Assembly (NCBI GenBank): GCA_938084565.1
Contig: CALKEU010000012.1
Coordinates: forward strand, 1 to 59,066
Source: Candidatus Kapaibacterium sp.
GTDB taxonomy: Bacteria > Bacteroidota > Ignavibacteria > Kapaibacteriales > HRBIN21
Reading direction: 5' to 3'
Length of the DNA stretch: 59,066 nucleotides
The translations under genes were made by a program, and so were the position numbers. How positions within the stretch are numbered: the stretch's first letter is position 1; each line of letters starts with the position of its first letter. The notes beneath the pieces are model-generated. The model did not search any database. It was not told the DNA's origin and saw only the letters and a program-made list of their open reading frames with translations. This document shows, piece after piece, positions 37,041 to 45,047 of the stretch.

Positions 37041-38648
37041 ATGCATTGGCTGCGGATTCTCATCCTCTCGGGGGTGATAGGACTCAGCTGCACCGTTGCT
37101 GCCCCCCTACGACTGGTCGTCGTCATCGTCTTCGACCAGATGCGTGGGGATTACCTCTGGCGATGGGCTCCCCTCTGGGAAGCCGGATTTGCCAGGCTCT
37201 TGGCTGAAGGCACCGTCTACTCACACTGCTTCTTCCACCACGCTGCCACGGTGACCTGCACTGGGCATGCCACACTCGCCACTGGAGCAGCACCGGAACG
37301 GCACGGTATCAGCGGCAATCGGCTCATCGCCAGCTGCTGCCGGAGCCTCCTGGTGGGATGCGCCGAAGATACCCTCCAGCGCCCCTCCACCCTGTGGCTA
37401 CAACTCCCGACACTTGGGGACTACCTCCGCCAGCGCACTCCTGAGGCCCGTGTGGTCTCCCTCTCGCATAAGGCGCGGGCTGCTCTCATGATGGGCGGGC
37501 ATTCACCCACGGCCGTCCTCTGGTTGGATCCAGAGGCAGGAGGATTTGTGAGCGCTCCGGGACTGCCCGAGCCGCCGTGGCTGTCGGAGTGGAACAGGCA
37601 CCATCCTCCCCAACGCTATGCTGGAACAGTCTGGCAAGCAACGGTGCCTGCTTCCCTTGCCCCTCCTGACTCTGTGCCATGGGAGGCCCCCTTCCCGGAA
37701 GGTTCCCGCTCCTTCCCACACCGAATTCCTGCCGAGGGGAGAGCCTTCTGGGATGGCTTCCTTCTTTCTCCCTCGTCCGTTGAGTGGCTCTTCGAAGCCG
37801 CCCGCGCCGCTGTGCGCCACGAAGCCCTTGGAGCCGACTCCATCCCGGATATTCTCTGGGTGAGCGTTTCCACGACAGACTTTGTCGGACACCTCTTCGG
37901 CCCGGATAGCCGCGAAGTGCTCGAGCTCTACCACCAGTGCGACCATCTCCTCGGAGCTTTCATAGATTTTCTAGACAGCGCCATTGGGCGCTCTCACTAC
38001 GTCCTTGTGCTGACCTCCGACCACGGCGTAGCCCCTATCCCGGAGATGATGGCCCGCCAAGGTCCGGGAGCATACCCTGGTATCGATGCCGGGCGCCTTG
38101 CAGTCGAGGAGCTCACACGGTATCTCCACAACCACCTCCTGGAGACCTTCGGCCCACAGTCGGGAAAGAGCTGGTTCCGGCTCGATCCTCCGCTCCTGCT
38201 CCTGCAGCGGGAGGAGATCCAAGCGTCCGGGCTCTCTCCTGAGCGCGTCCGCGATAGCCTCTGCCAGTGGCTGAGTCAGTACCGCGGCGTGGGCCTTGTT
38301 CTGCCCTCGACGGCTCTGGAAGGCGAAGCAGTGCCATGCCTTGCCGGCCCTGATTCGGCCGCTCTGCTCCAGCTCCTCCGGCGTACCTTTCCGGCAGGGC
38401 GCGCAGGAGATGTGCTCTTCTACCCCAAGCCCTTCTGGGTCATTGGCACGGATGTCCCGACAACGCACGGCACTCCGTACGACTACGACCGCTTTGTGCC
38501 CCTGGTCTTCTTCGGCGGGACTATTCCGGCCCTGCGCTCACAGCAGCCAGTCTCGCCCGAAGACATTGCCCCGACCCTAGCGTCCCTGCTCGGCTTGAGC
38601 ATGCCGACAGCAACAGGCAGTCGGCTGATATTCGAACGCACACCCTAG
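37041..38648 (+). CDS. alkaline-phosphatase-superfamily phosphodiesterase/phosphatase (PafA-like)
   Basis: A 535-residue secreted enzyme: signal peptide HWLRILILSGVIGLSC, then the phosphatase core. FDQMRGDYL supplies the first metal aspartate, VTCTGHATLATG (about 71-82) holds the nucleophilic threonine, VSTTDFVGHLFGPDS and LTSDHGVAPIPE give the Asp/His zinc ligands. The arrangement matches PafA and related type I phosphodiesterases of Bacteroidota, which release phosphate from monoesters. The start is uncertain: an ATG at 37023 adds six residues. The longer frame from 36885 overlaps the divergent protease and is unlikely. Confidence 0.9.
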   Translation: MHWLRILILSGVIGLSCTVAAPLRLVVVIVFDQMRGDYLWRWAPLWEAGFARLLAEGTVYSHCFFHHAATVTCTGHATLATGAAPERHGISGNRLIASCCRSLLVGCAEDTLQRPSTLWLQLPTLGDYLRQRTPEARVVSLSHKARAALMMGGHSPTAVLWLDPEAGGFVSAPGLPEPPWLSEWNRHHPPQRYAGTVWQATVPASLAPPDSVPWEAPFPEGSRSFPHRIPAEGRAFWDGFLLSPSSVEWLFEAARAAVRHEALGADSIPDILWVSVSTTDFVGHLFGPDSREVLELYHQCDHLLGAFIDFLDSAIGRSHYVLVLTSDHGVAPIPEMMARQGPGAYPGIDAGRLAVEELTRYLHNHLLETFGPQSGKSWFRLDPPLLLLQREEIQASGLSPERVRDSLCQWLSQYRGVGLVLPSTALEGEAVPCLAGPDSAALLQLLRRTFPAGRAGDVLFYPKPFWVIGTDVPTTHGTPYDYDRFVPLVFFGGTIPALRSQQPVSPEDIAPTLASLLGLSMPTATGSRLIFERTP

Positions 38649-38679
38649 CCGAGTTCTCCAATCCCTGTCGAGAGAGGCT

Positions 38680-39534
38680 CTATCGCCCCTGCAGCAGCCA
38701 AGGAGCTGGCGGGCATCGGCGAGCCATAATGAGATCCAAATCCCGGCCCCTCCGCCCCCGAGCAAACAGGGCCATGTCTCCAAACGGCAGCACACAGAAA
38801 TCGGACTCATCGGCCTCCGTGTTTAGCTCGACGAGGGGTTCCGGTGTTTGCCACTGGCCATCCCGCCTCCGCACGCTCAGGAAGAGATCGTATCCGCCAG
38901 CCCCGCCATGCCCATCGGAGGCAAAGTAGAGTGTATCACTCGAAGCCAGAAAGGGCGTGATTTCATTCCCCGGCGAGTTGAGCACCGAAAGATTCTCCGG
39001 CTTCCCCCATCGCCCATCCTCCTGTCGATAGCATATCCAGAGATCCGTCCCCCCTTTCCCACCAGGGCGATCCGAGGCAAAGACCAACACCGAACCATCT
39101 GGAGCGATGGTCGGATGAGCCGTAAAGGACTCTTCAGCCCAGAGCTCGGGGACATCGTCCCAGTACCAGCGGTCCTCCCCTTGTGGTCGAACACGGGCAA
39201 TAGTGAGGTACGCCTGCCGGCGTCCAGGCCGATAGGAGCACAGATACAGCCAGCCCCCTGGAGCCGGAGCAGCATAGGAGAGGTGATGGCCCGGACGAGC
39301 CAGTCCGGGAAGTTCGCGCGGGACACTCCACGTACTGTCGAGCCATTCGGCACAGTAGATCCGAGCCGTTCCCTGACGCGTCGAGGTCAGGAGCAAGCAC
39401 CGGCGCTCTCGATCCCAGACAGGGGCAAAATCATCTGCCGTAGAGTTCAGCGCTGCTGCAGGTTGGGTCTCACACCACTGAGCCATCACGCAGCTGCTCA
39501 CAAGGCCAAACCACAGTAGCAGCAGCCCCCTCAT
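38680..39534 (-). CDS. secreted PD40-repeat protein
   Basis: A 284-residue protein with a signal peptide (GLLLLWFGLVSSCVMAQ) and WD40-like PD40 beta-propeller repeats: FAPVWDRERRCLLLTSTRQG, PTIAPDGSVLVFASDRPGGKGGTDLWI and DTLYFASDGHGGAGGYDLFL. In Bacteroidota this repeat often precedes an OmpA domain, which is absent here. Its ATG overlaps the trkA stop (ATGA), so it is translationally coupled to the potassium system. Its role there is unknown. Confidence 0.85.
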   Translation of the reverse strand: MRGLLLLWFGLVSSCVMAQWCETQPAAALNSTADDFAPVWDRERRCLLLTSTRQGTARIYCAEWLDSTWSVPRELPGLARPGHHLSYAAPAPGGWLYLCSYRPGRRQAYLTIARVRPQGEDRWYWDDVPELWAEESFTAHPTIAPDGSVLVFASDRPGGKGGTDLWICYRQEDGRWGKPENLSVLNSPGNEITPFLASSDTLYFASDGHGGAGGYDLFLSVRRRDGQWQTPEPLVELNTEADESDFCVLPFGDMALFARGRRGRDLDLIMARRCPPAPWLLQGR

Positions 39535-40226
39535 GCCCCCTCCAACATCCGCTGCAAATCCTGCTCACGCCCAAAGAGGACAAGCACATCATGGGCCTGG
39601 ATGACCATCTCTGGCGTCGGAACCCCCAGTACGCGCACGTGCTCGCTGCGCCTCAGACTCAGCAGCCCTGGAGAATACTCGCGACGCTTGATCGTGACCA
39701 AGTTGAGCCCGTAACGCTCCCGCAATTGCAATTGGTGGACCGTCTTGCCAACAAAATGCTGCGGAGCGTCCACTTCCACGATGCTGTATTCGGGCGAGAG
39801 TTCAAAGGCCTTCTGGACCTTCCCCAGCAGCAGCCGATGTGCAAGGGCCCGTGCAGCCTCCGCCTCGGGCAAAATCATCTCGTGAATTCCCATCAGGCGC
39901 AGCAAGCGCTCATGCACCGGGGAGATCACGCGATTGATGATGCGCTGTACCCCAATCTCCTGCAATGACGCCGTCGTCAGGAGCGAGCTCTGAAAATCCT
40001 CCCCAATGGCGACCACGACAACATCGACATCACGCAATCCCAGCTTGCGCAATGGTGCCTGCTCCGTCGCATCCAGAGCTACCGCCAGCGCTACTCGATT
40101 CTGTACTGCTTCTACCTTCCCCATGTCCCGGTCCACGGCTATGACCTCGCAGCCCATTTCGGTCAGATCCACCGCCAAATTCCTCCCAAAGTGTCCCAGG
40201 CCAATGATAGCTACGCGGAGAGCCAT
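39531..40226 (-). CDS. ktrA: Trk/Ktr potassium uptake regulatory subunit
   Basis: A 231-residue RCK protein. The RCK_N Rossmann fold begins VAIIGLGHFGRNLAVDL with IAVDRD at the end of beta-2; the RCK_C domain (about 135-220) contains QLQLRERYGLNLVTIKR and AHDVLVLFGREQDLQRML. It gates the membrane subunit in response to nucleotide. GAGG lies eight bases before the ATG at 40226; upstream in-frame residues overlap the TrkH gene and are shadow. There is one RCK unit, so it is KtrA-like rather than a double-RCK TrkA. Confidence 0.93.
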   Translation of the reverse strand: MALRVAIIGLGHFGRNLAVDLTEMGCEVIAVDRDMGKVEAVQNRVALAVALDATEQAPLRKLGLRDVDVVVVAIGEDFQSSLLTTASLQEIGVQRIINRVISPVHERLLRLMGIHEMILPEAEAARALAHRLLLGKVQKAFELSPEYSIVEVDAPQHFVGKTVHQLQLRERYGLNLVTIKRREYSPGLLSLRRSEHVRVLGVPTPEMVIQAHDVLVLFGREQDLQRMLEGA

Positions 40227-40236
40227 GGCTACAGCC

Positions 40237-41994
40237 TCACGTGATAATGATGCGCTCCTGTGGATAGCGGTAGTGTTCGGCCGGCCGCGCGGGCAAAAGG
40301 ATTGAGAAGGCCGTGAGTACGCCAATACGCCCGACGAGCATAACCAAACACAGCAGAAGCTTCGAGCCCGAGGAGAGCTCTGGTGTTATGCCACGCGAAA
40401 GTCCCACAGTTCCCAGTGCTGATGCAGTCTCAAAGAGCACATCCAGCCATATGCGCCCGGGCTCAAGCAGCTGGAGTGCCAGAGCGCTGACCAGCAGAAA
40501 TGCAGCCGACACGGTAATGGCCACAAAGGCCTTTAGCACATGCTCAAGAGGAATCTCCCGATGGAACACCTCCACCCGTCCACGCCCGCTGAGCAGCTGT
40601 ACAATCCCGATGGCTGCAACAGCAACCGTCAATGTCTTGACTCCCCCACCGGTTGAAGCTGGCGACGCCCCAACCCACATGAGCCCAATGACAACCAGAG
40701 CCGCTGGAGCAGAGAGCTCTCCAATGGGCACAGCATTGAAGCCAGCCGTCCGCGGCACCACTGCCAGGAAGAGTGCCTGAAAGAGCTGCTCCCACCCCGG
40801 AAAGTTCCGAAAGACCCCATCGCGCTCCAGAAACCACAAGAGCCCCATTCCCCCCACCAACAGCACACCCGTTGTGAGAAGTACCAAGCGCGCAGTAACA
40901 GGTAAACGCCGCTGCAGCCGCTGCAGTGGCCCCTGCCACGGACGTAGGCGCAGGAGAGCCGAAAGCACCGGAAACCCCAACCCGCCAAGTACCACAAGCC
41001 CCATAATGACCGACAAGTAGGCCACATTGTGCTGCTGTGCCACAAGATTTTCTGAGTACAGCGAAAACCCAGCATTACAGAAAGCGGACACAGCATGGAA
41101 GAGCGCCCGAAAAGCCCGCTCCCCATCCAGTGGCCAGCCACCGCCATCGGCCCAGTAGAGCAAACAAGCCCCAACGAGCTCAGTAGAGAGCGTCAGCCCA
41201 ACGACACGCCGCACTAACTGCCGCACCTCTGCCAAACTCTCCACCGCCAGCACTTCCCCGAGCAGTACACGCTCTCGCACCCCCAATCCCGCAGTGAACA
41301 GCATACCGAAGAAGCTCATGAAGGTCATCAACCCCAAGCCGCCTAGCTGGATGAGGACAAGGAGCACGAGTTGGCCATAGAGGGTAAACGTCGTAGGCGT
41401 ATCCACCACCGTCAACCCTGTCACACACACGGCACTGGTGGCCGTAAACAGAGCGTCGACAACTCTGAGCTCTCGGACCGTCGCTGCCGGCAGTAAGAGG
41501 AGGGCCGTACCGAGGAGGCTCAACAGCACAAAACTCCCCAAAAGGAGCAGCCCAGGGTGAACTTCTATGCGCCCGATGGCGGCATGGTGGCGTACCACCC
41601 GCACGAGCAGCCCTCCGAGAATAACCCCTTGCATGAGTACCAGATAGCCCAGCACGAGCCACTCGACCGCCAGCCAGGGAAAGACTGCTTGTAGCCCTTG
41701 GGGGACGACTTCCTGCAGCAGGCTGGCAAGAAGAGCCAGCACAGCCAAGCTAAGCTCCAGCCACCGACGGTATACGTATCGCCACGGCTGCAATACCAGC
41801 CCAATCCGAGCCAATTCCTGTGCTGCAAACACCAGCACAAGCGCTGTCGTGACCCCGCGTAGCCTATGGTAGCCCCCATACTGGCTCAGTTCAAGCACCA
41901 GTAATCCAATAGCCCCAACCCCGCAGCAGAACAAGATCGCATTGAGTCCCTGCCACACCCACCGGAGATGCTCAGAGCGCAGAACCTCTGCCAT
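40237..41994 (-). CDS. ktrB: Trk/Ktr potassium transporter membrane subunit
   Basis: A 585-residue potassium translocator of the TrkH/KtrB superfamily. Four pore loops are visible with their filter glycines: SAVCVTGLTVVD, SAFCNAGFSLYS, PRTAGFNAVPIG and SALGTVGLSRGI. Four extra N-terminal membrane helices make it longer than classical KtrB (~445), as in other Bacteroidota forms. The ATG at 41994 follows GGTGAAG; 74 upstream in-frame residues are antisense to the divergent lipoprotein gene. Ten bases ahead of ktrA. Confidence 0.93.
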   Translation of the reverse strand: MAEVLRSEHLRWVWQGLNAILFCCGVGAIGLLVLELSQYGGYHRLRGVTTALVLVFAAQELARIGLVLQPWRYVYRRWLELSLAVLALLASLLQEVVPQGLQAVFPWLAVEWLVLGYLVLMQGVILGGLLVRVVRHHAAIGRIEVHPGLLLLGSFVLLSLLGTALLLLPAATVRELRVVDALFTATSAVCVTGLTVVDTPTTFTLYGQLVLLVLIQLGGLGLMTFMSFFGMLFTAGLGVRERVLLGEVLAVESLAEVRQLVRRVVGLTLSTELVGACLLYWADGGGWPLDGERAFRALFHAVSAFCNAGFSLYSENLVAQQHNVAYLSVIMGLVVLGGLGFPVLSALLRLRPWQGPLQRLQRRLPVTARLVLLTTGVLLVGGMGLLWFLERDGVFRNFPGWEQLFQALFLAVVPRTAGFNAVPIGELSAPAALVVIGLMWVGASPASTGGGVKTLTVAVAAIGIVQLLSGRGRVEVFHREIPLEHVLKAFVAITVSAAFLLVSALALQLLEPGRIWLDVLFETASALGTVGLSRGITPELSSGSKLLLCLVMLVGRIGVLTAFSILLPARPAEHYRYPQERIIIT

Positions 41995-42063
41995 AGCTTC
42001 ACCGGCTGCCGTAGACCCCGTAAATTCGCACGCAAGCCATCCGCGAGAAAGCTCGAACAGGCA

Positions 42064-42071
42064 CGAAATTA
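42064..42071 (-). promoter_or_regulatory. possible -7 element TAATTTCG for ktrB
   Basis: The minus strand reads TAATTTCGTGC, one base off TAnnTTTG, about 69 bases before the ktrB ATG. It overlaps the start codon of the divergent lipoprotein gene. Weak support. Confidence 0.3.
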
Positions 42072-43207
42072 TGGAGGTTGCCTTCTTTCTCTTCGTTACG
42101 CTCCTGCTCGGCTGCAGCCGGGAGCAGCCAGCACCCTTACCGATTGCCCGTCCACCATCGAGTCCTCCAGCTCTCCCACCAGCGTATGAGGCGCTCCCGC
42201 GCCTTTTCGAACTCACCTACCCGCTCGGGGATACTCTCTACACCCTGCTCCTCATCCAGCGTCAGGGAGCTGCCGCATGGCTTCCCTGCGTGGTGGACTC
42301 TGCCGTACTCCTTGCCGCTGGCCCAGCCGACCGAGTCTTTATCCCGCGCATGCGTCTTCCCCGGCTGACAGATCTCTGCCTGGGGCGACCTCGAGAAGAG
42401 CAGCCCGTGCTGAGTGTAGAGCCCATCGATGGTGGGCGTAGCCACGTGCTGCTGGCCTATACCTGGAGCGGAGGCAATGCAACGGAGAGCTTTGGGCTTC
42501 TGCTATGGCGCTTCCCATCGCTGGAACCACTTCTGGAGCTGACTGGCCTCTGCCGAGCCGTACGCCTCCTGCCTGAGAGCATCCTCGTCGTTGTGAGCTA
42601 CTCCGACTTCGTGCCCGATGACGTCAGCGCAGAGCTGCCCCACGCCCTCTGGGTACCCGTGCTCTCCTCCTTCTGGATTGTCGACCCAGCCCTCCCGGCT
42701 GAGCGTCTCCTTGAGCCATGGCAGCAGTTTCTGGAAGAGGAACGGCAGCAGGCTCTGCGCACCTACGATTCGGTGCGCCGCCGCTTTCACACAGGCCAAT
42801 GGGAAGGAGAGCTGGTGGCTGCAGCTGTCACCTACATCGTCTCTTCTCGGCTTGCCGGTAAGGCCGAGTACGCTTCAGCTTTCCTACAGCGTGAACTTCC
42901 TCGCCTACGCCGGCTCAACCTCGATCCGGCGCTGCTCGACTACTTGCGCGCAGCTGCCCGTATGAGCCTTAAGGTCGAGCCCCGTCACGTATTTTTGCAC
43001 GCTGCCTCAAAAGAGCCGAAGGCGCAGTTCAATGCCAGTGGCGTGCATCCCAGAAGCTGTTCTAGAGCGACTCGAAGCTATCTGCCGTCGGCACGGCTGC
43101 TACCTTCTGGAAGCCCGTCTGACGGGCCTGCCCGGCAGGCAGCGCCTGACCTTGTACATCGACAACGAAACCGGGATCTCTCACCAGGAGTGTGCCGCAA
43201 TCTCTAA
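42071..43207 (+). CDS. lipoprotein of unknown function running into rimP
   Basis: A 378-residue frame with a short lipoprotein signal peptide (EVAFFLFVTLLLGC, Cys15) and a Pro-rich linker. A ~270-residue domain follows that I do not recognise; it has LFELTYPLGDTLYTLLLIQR, ESFGLLLWRFPSLEPLLEL and a C-terminal helical part (FLEEERQQALRTYDSVRRRF). The frame overlaps rimP by 176 bases. The last ~60 residues (SRATRSYLPSARLLPSGSPS) look like an out-of-frame reading of rimP, so the natural end is probably earlier and was lost by mutation or sequencing error. The rimP promoter also lies inside it. Confidence 0.7.
   Translation: MEVAFFLFVTLLLGCSREQPAPLPIARPPSSPPALPPAYEALPRLFELTYPLGDTLYTLLLIQRQGAAAWLPCVVDSAVLLAAGPADRVFIPRMRLPRLTDLCLGRPREEQPVLSVEPIDGGRSHVLLAYTWSGGNATESFGLLLWRFPSLEPLLELTGLCRAVRLLPESILVVVSYSDFVPDDVSAELPHALWVPVLSSFWIVDPALPAERLLEPWQQFLEEERQQALRTYDSVRRRFHTGQWEGELVAAAVTYIVSSRLAGKAEYASAFLQRELPRLRRLNLDPALLDYLRAAARMSLKVEPRHVFLHAASKEPKAQFNASGVHPRSCSRATRSYLPSARLLPSGSPSDGPARQAAPDLVHRQRNRDLSPGVCRNL
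42990..42997 (+). promoter_or_regulatory. -7 promoter element TATTTTTG for the rimP-nusA-infB operon
   Basis: TATTTTTGCAC is a perfect TAnnTTTG element with 34 bases between it and the rimP ATG. It lies inside the 3' part of the upstream lipoprotein frame. It likely starts the eight-gene operon to pnp. Confidence 0.62.
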
Positions 43208-43481
43208 CGCCGTGCTGTCTGAATTTGCTACCGACCCCTTCGGTGAGGATTTCCAGTTCTTGGAAGTCTCCTCCCCGGGAGTTGAGCGCCCTCTCCGCTT
43301 CCCATGGCAGTTTCCCAAGCACCAGGGACGCCGTCTGCGTTGTGAGCTCCTCGACCATTCCACCGTTGAAGGGATCCTCTACGAGGTCACTGCCGAGGGC
43401 ATTCAGCTCCAACAGGCCCGAACGGTGCGATGGATTCCTTTTGCAGAGTTGCTTCACGCCTACGTCCTTCCGCAGTGGTAG
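43032..43481 (+). CDS. rimP: ribosome maturation factor RimP
   Basis: A 149-residue RimP, needed for 30S subunit maturation. The N-terminal domain reads CRRHGCYLLEARLTGLPGRQ and LTLYIDNETGISHQECAAIS; the linker VSSPGVERPLRFPWQF is the family signature, and a C-terminal SH3-like domain follows (EGILYEVTAEGIQL). First gene of rimP-nusA-infB-rbfA-truB-ribF-rpsO-pnp. Confidence 0.94.
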   Translation: MPVACIPEAVLERLEAICRRHGCYLLEARLTGLPGRQRLTLYIDNETGISHQECAAISNAVLSEFATDPFGEDFQFLEVSSPGVERPLRFPWQFPKHQGRRLRCELLDHSTVEGILYEVTAEGIQLQQARTVRWIPFAELLHAYVLPQW

Positions 43482-43505
43482 TCAGACAATTCCGAACCCC
43501 ATCCC

Positions 43506-45041
43506 ATGCCACGCCGGAGAACACAGCAGAAGCCCGAAAAGCAACAGATTATCGCTGCCTTTGCCGAAATGGCGCGGCAGAAGCGGGTCGACCGTGACCT
43601 GCTCCAAGGCATTCTGGAGGAAACCTTTCGCTACATGGTACAGCGCAAGTACGGCCCCACGGCACAGCCGGAGATCGTGCTCAATATGGACCGAGGTGAC
43701 ATTGAAATCTACCTCGTCCGCCAGGTTGTCGACACAGTCGAGGATCCGGGTCAGCAGATTGCTCTGCAGGAATTGCTCGAGCGGGGCGAGCAGGGGTATA
43801 GCATCGGGGACGAATACGTCGAGGAGATCCGCCTCGAGGATATGGGGCAGGAGTTCGGACGCCGGATTATCGCCTTCGGCATGCAACGCTTAGCCCAGCG
43901 CATCCGCGAAGTCGAGCGCGAAAACATCTACACCGAGTACAGCGCCCGTGTTGGCGAAATTATCCTCGGGGAAATCTACCAGGTCCGCCGAGGAGATGTG
44001 CTGGTGCTCCACGACAAAGTGGAAATGCGTTTGCCACGCGAGGAGCAAATCCCGGGCGAGCGCTATCGGAAGGGCGCTACCATTCGCGCTCTCATCAAGG
44101 AAGTCCGCCCCAGCGGTGGCCCAGGTGGAATCCCCGACATCATCCTCTCCCGTGCCGATGAGCGCTTCCTCAAGCAGCTCTTCGAGCTGGAAATCCCCGA
44201 AGTCTATGACGGCATTGTGGAAATCAAAGCCATTGCCCGCGAGCCCGGTGAACGGGCTAAAGTTGCCGTGTACTCCCACGACGATCGAGTCGACCCCGTG
44301 GGCGCCTGTGTGGGCATGAAGGGCATCCGCATCCACTCGATCGTGCGAGAGCTCAACAATGAGAATATCGACGTCATTGAGTTCTCCGAGGATCCTGCCG
44401 TCTTGATTGCTCGAGCACTGCAGCCGGCACGTGTCCTCAGCGTCGAAGTTGATCCCGATACGCGGAGCGCCGTCGTCGTGGTCCCCAATAACCAAGTCGC
44501 TCTCGCCGTGGGCCGCAATGGGCACAACGTGCGCCTGGCTAGCCGCCTTACCGGCTACGCCATCACACTGGTCAAGGAAACGCCGGAGGATATCGAGCTC
44601 TTTGAGTTCCGCGAAGAGCTCGGACGCCAACTGTACGAACAGCTCATCGATGCTGGTATCGACACTGCCCGAGAGTTCCTCGCTGCCGATCCAGAACAGC
44701 TCCTCCGCCTCCCCGGTATGACCAAGGAACTCCTGCTCGAGCTGCGCCAGATTATGCTCGAGGAATTCGACGAGCAAGAAGACCCAGCCCTGCGCGAGCG
44801 CATCTTAGCCCTTGAACTCCCGCATGAGCCTTCCACCTCTGAGACAGCACCTCCGGCCGCCTCCGGCCGATCCATCCTCGAGGCAGAAGACGTCGCAGAG
44901 CTCTTCGCCGAAGAGCAGACTCGTGGTCTCTACGGTGAGAGCCCCCACGAGGACGAGAGCGAAGACGACGAACCGTATCGCCTCTCCGATGAGCTACCCT
45001 ACAGCGACGAGGAAAGCCCGGACAATACCGAACGAGCGTAG
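43506..45041 (+). CDS. nusA: transcription termination/antitermination factor NusA
   Basis: A 511-residue NusA. An N-terminal RNA-polymerase-binding domain (IIAAFAEMARQKRVDRDLLQ), the S1 domain near 135-200 (GEIILGEIYQVRRGDVLVLHD), and two KH domains (about 230-375) with GACVGMKGIRIHSIVREL and ALAVGRNGHNVRLASRLTG. A helix-hairpin-helix-like stretch (EQLLRLPGMTKELLLEL) and an acidic tail of ~80 residues complete it. Only six bases separate it from infB. Confidence 0.97.
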   Translation: MPRRRTQQKPEKQQIIAAFAEMARQKRVDRDLLQGILEETFRYMVQRKYGPTAQPEIVLNMDRGDIEIYLVRQVVDTVEDPGQQIALQELLERGEQGYSIGDEYVEEIRLEDMGQEFGRRIIAFGMQRLAQRIREVERENIYTEYSARVGEIILGEIYQVRRGDVLVLHDKVEMRLPREEQIPGERYRKGATIRALIKEVRPSGGPGGIPDIILSRADERFLKQLFELEIPEVYDGIVEIKAIAREPGERAKVAVYSHDDRVDPVGACVGMKGIRIHSIVRELNNENIDVIEFSEDPAVLIARALQPARVLSVEVDPDTRSAVVVVPNNQVALAVGRNGHNVRLASRLTGYAITLVKETPEDIELFEFREELGRQLYEQLIDAGIDTAREFLAADPEQLLRLPGMTKELLLELRQIMLEEFDEQEDPALRERILALELPHEPSTSETAPPAASGRSILEAEDVAELFAEEQTRGLYGESPHEDESEDDEPYRLSDELPYSDEESPDNTERA

Positions 45042-45047
45042 TTGCCC

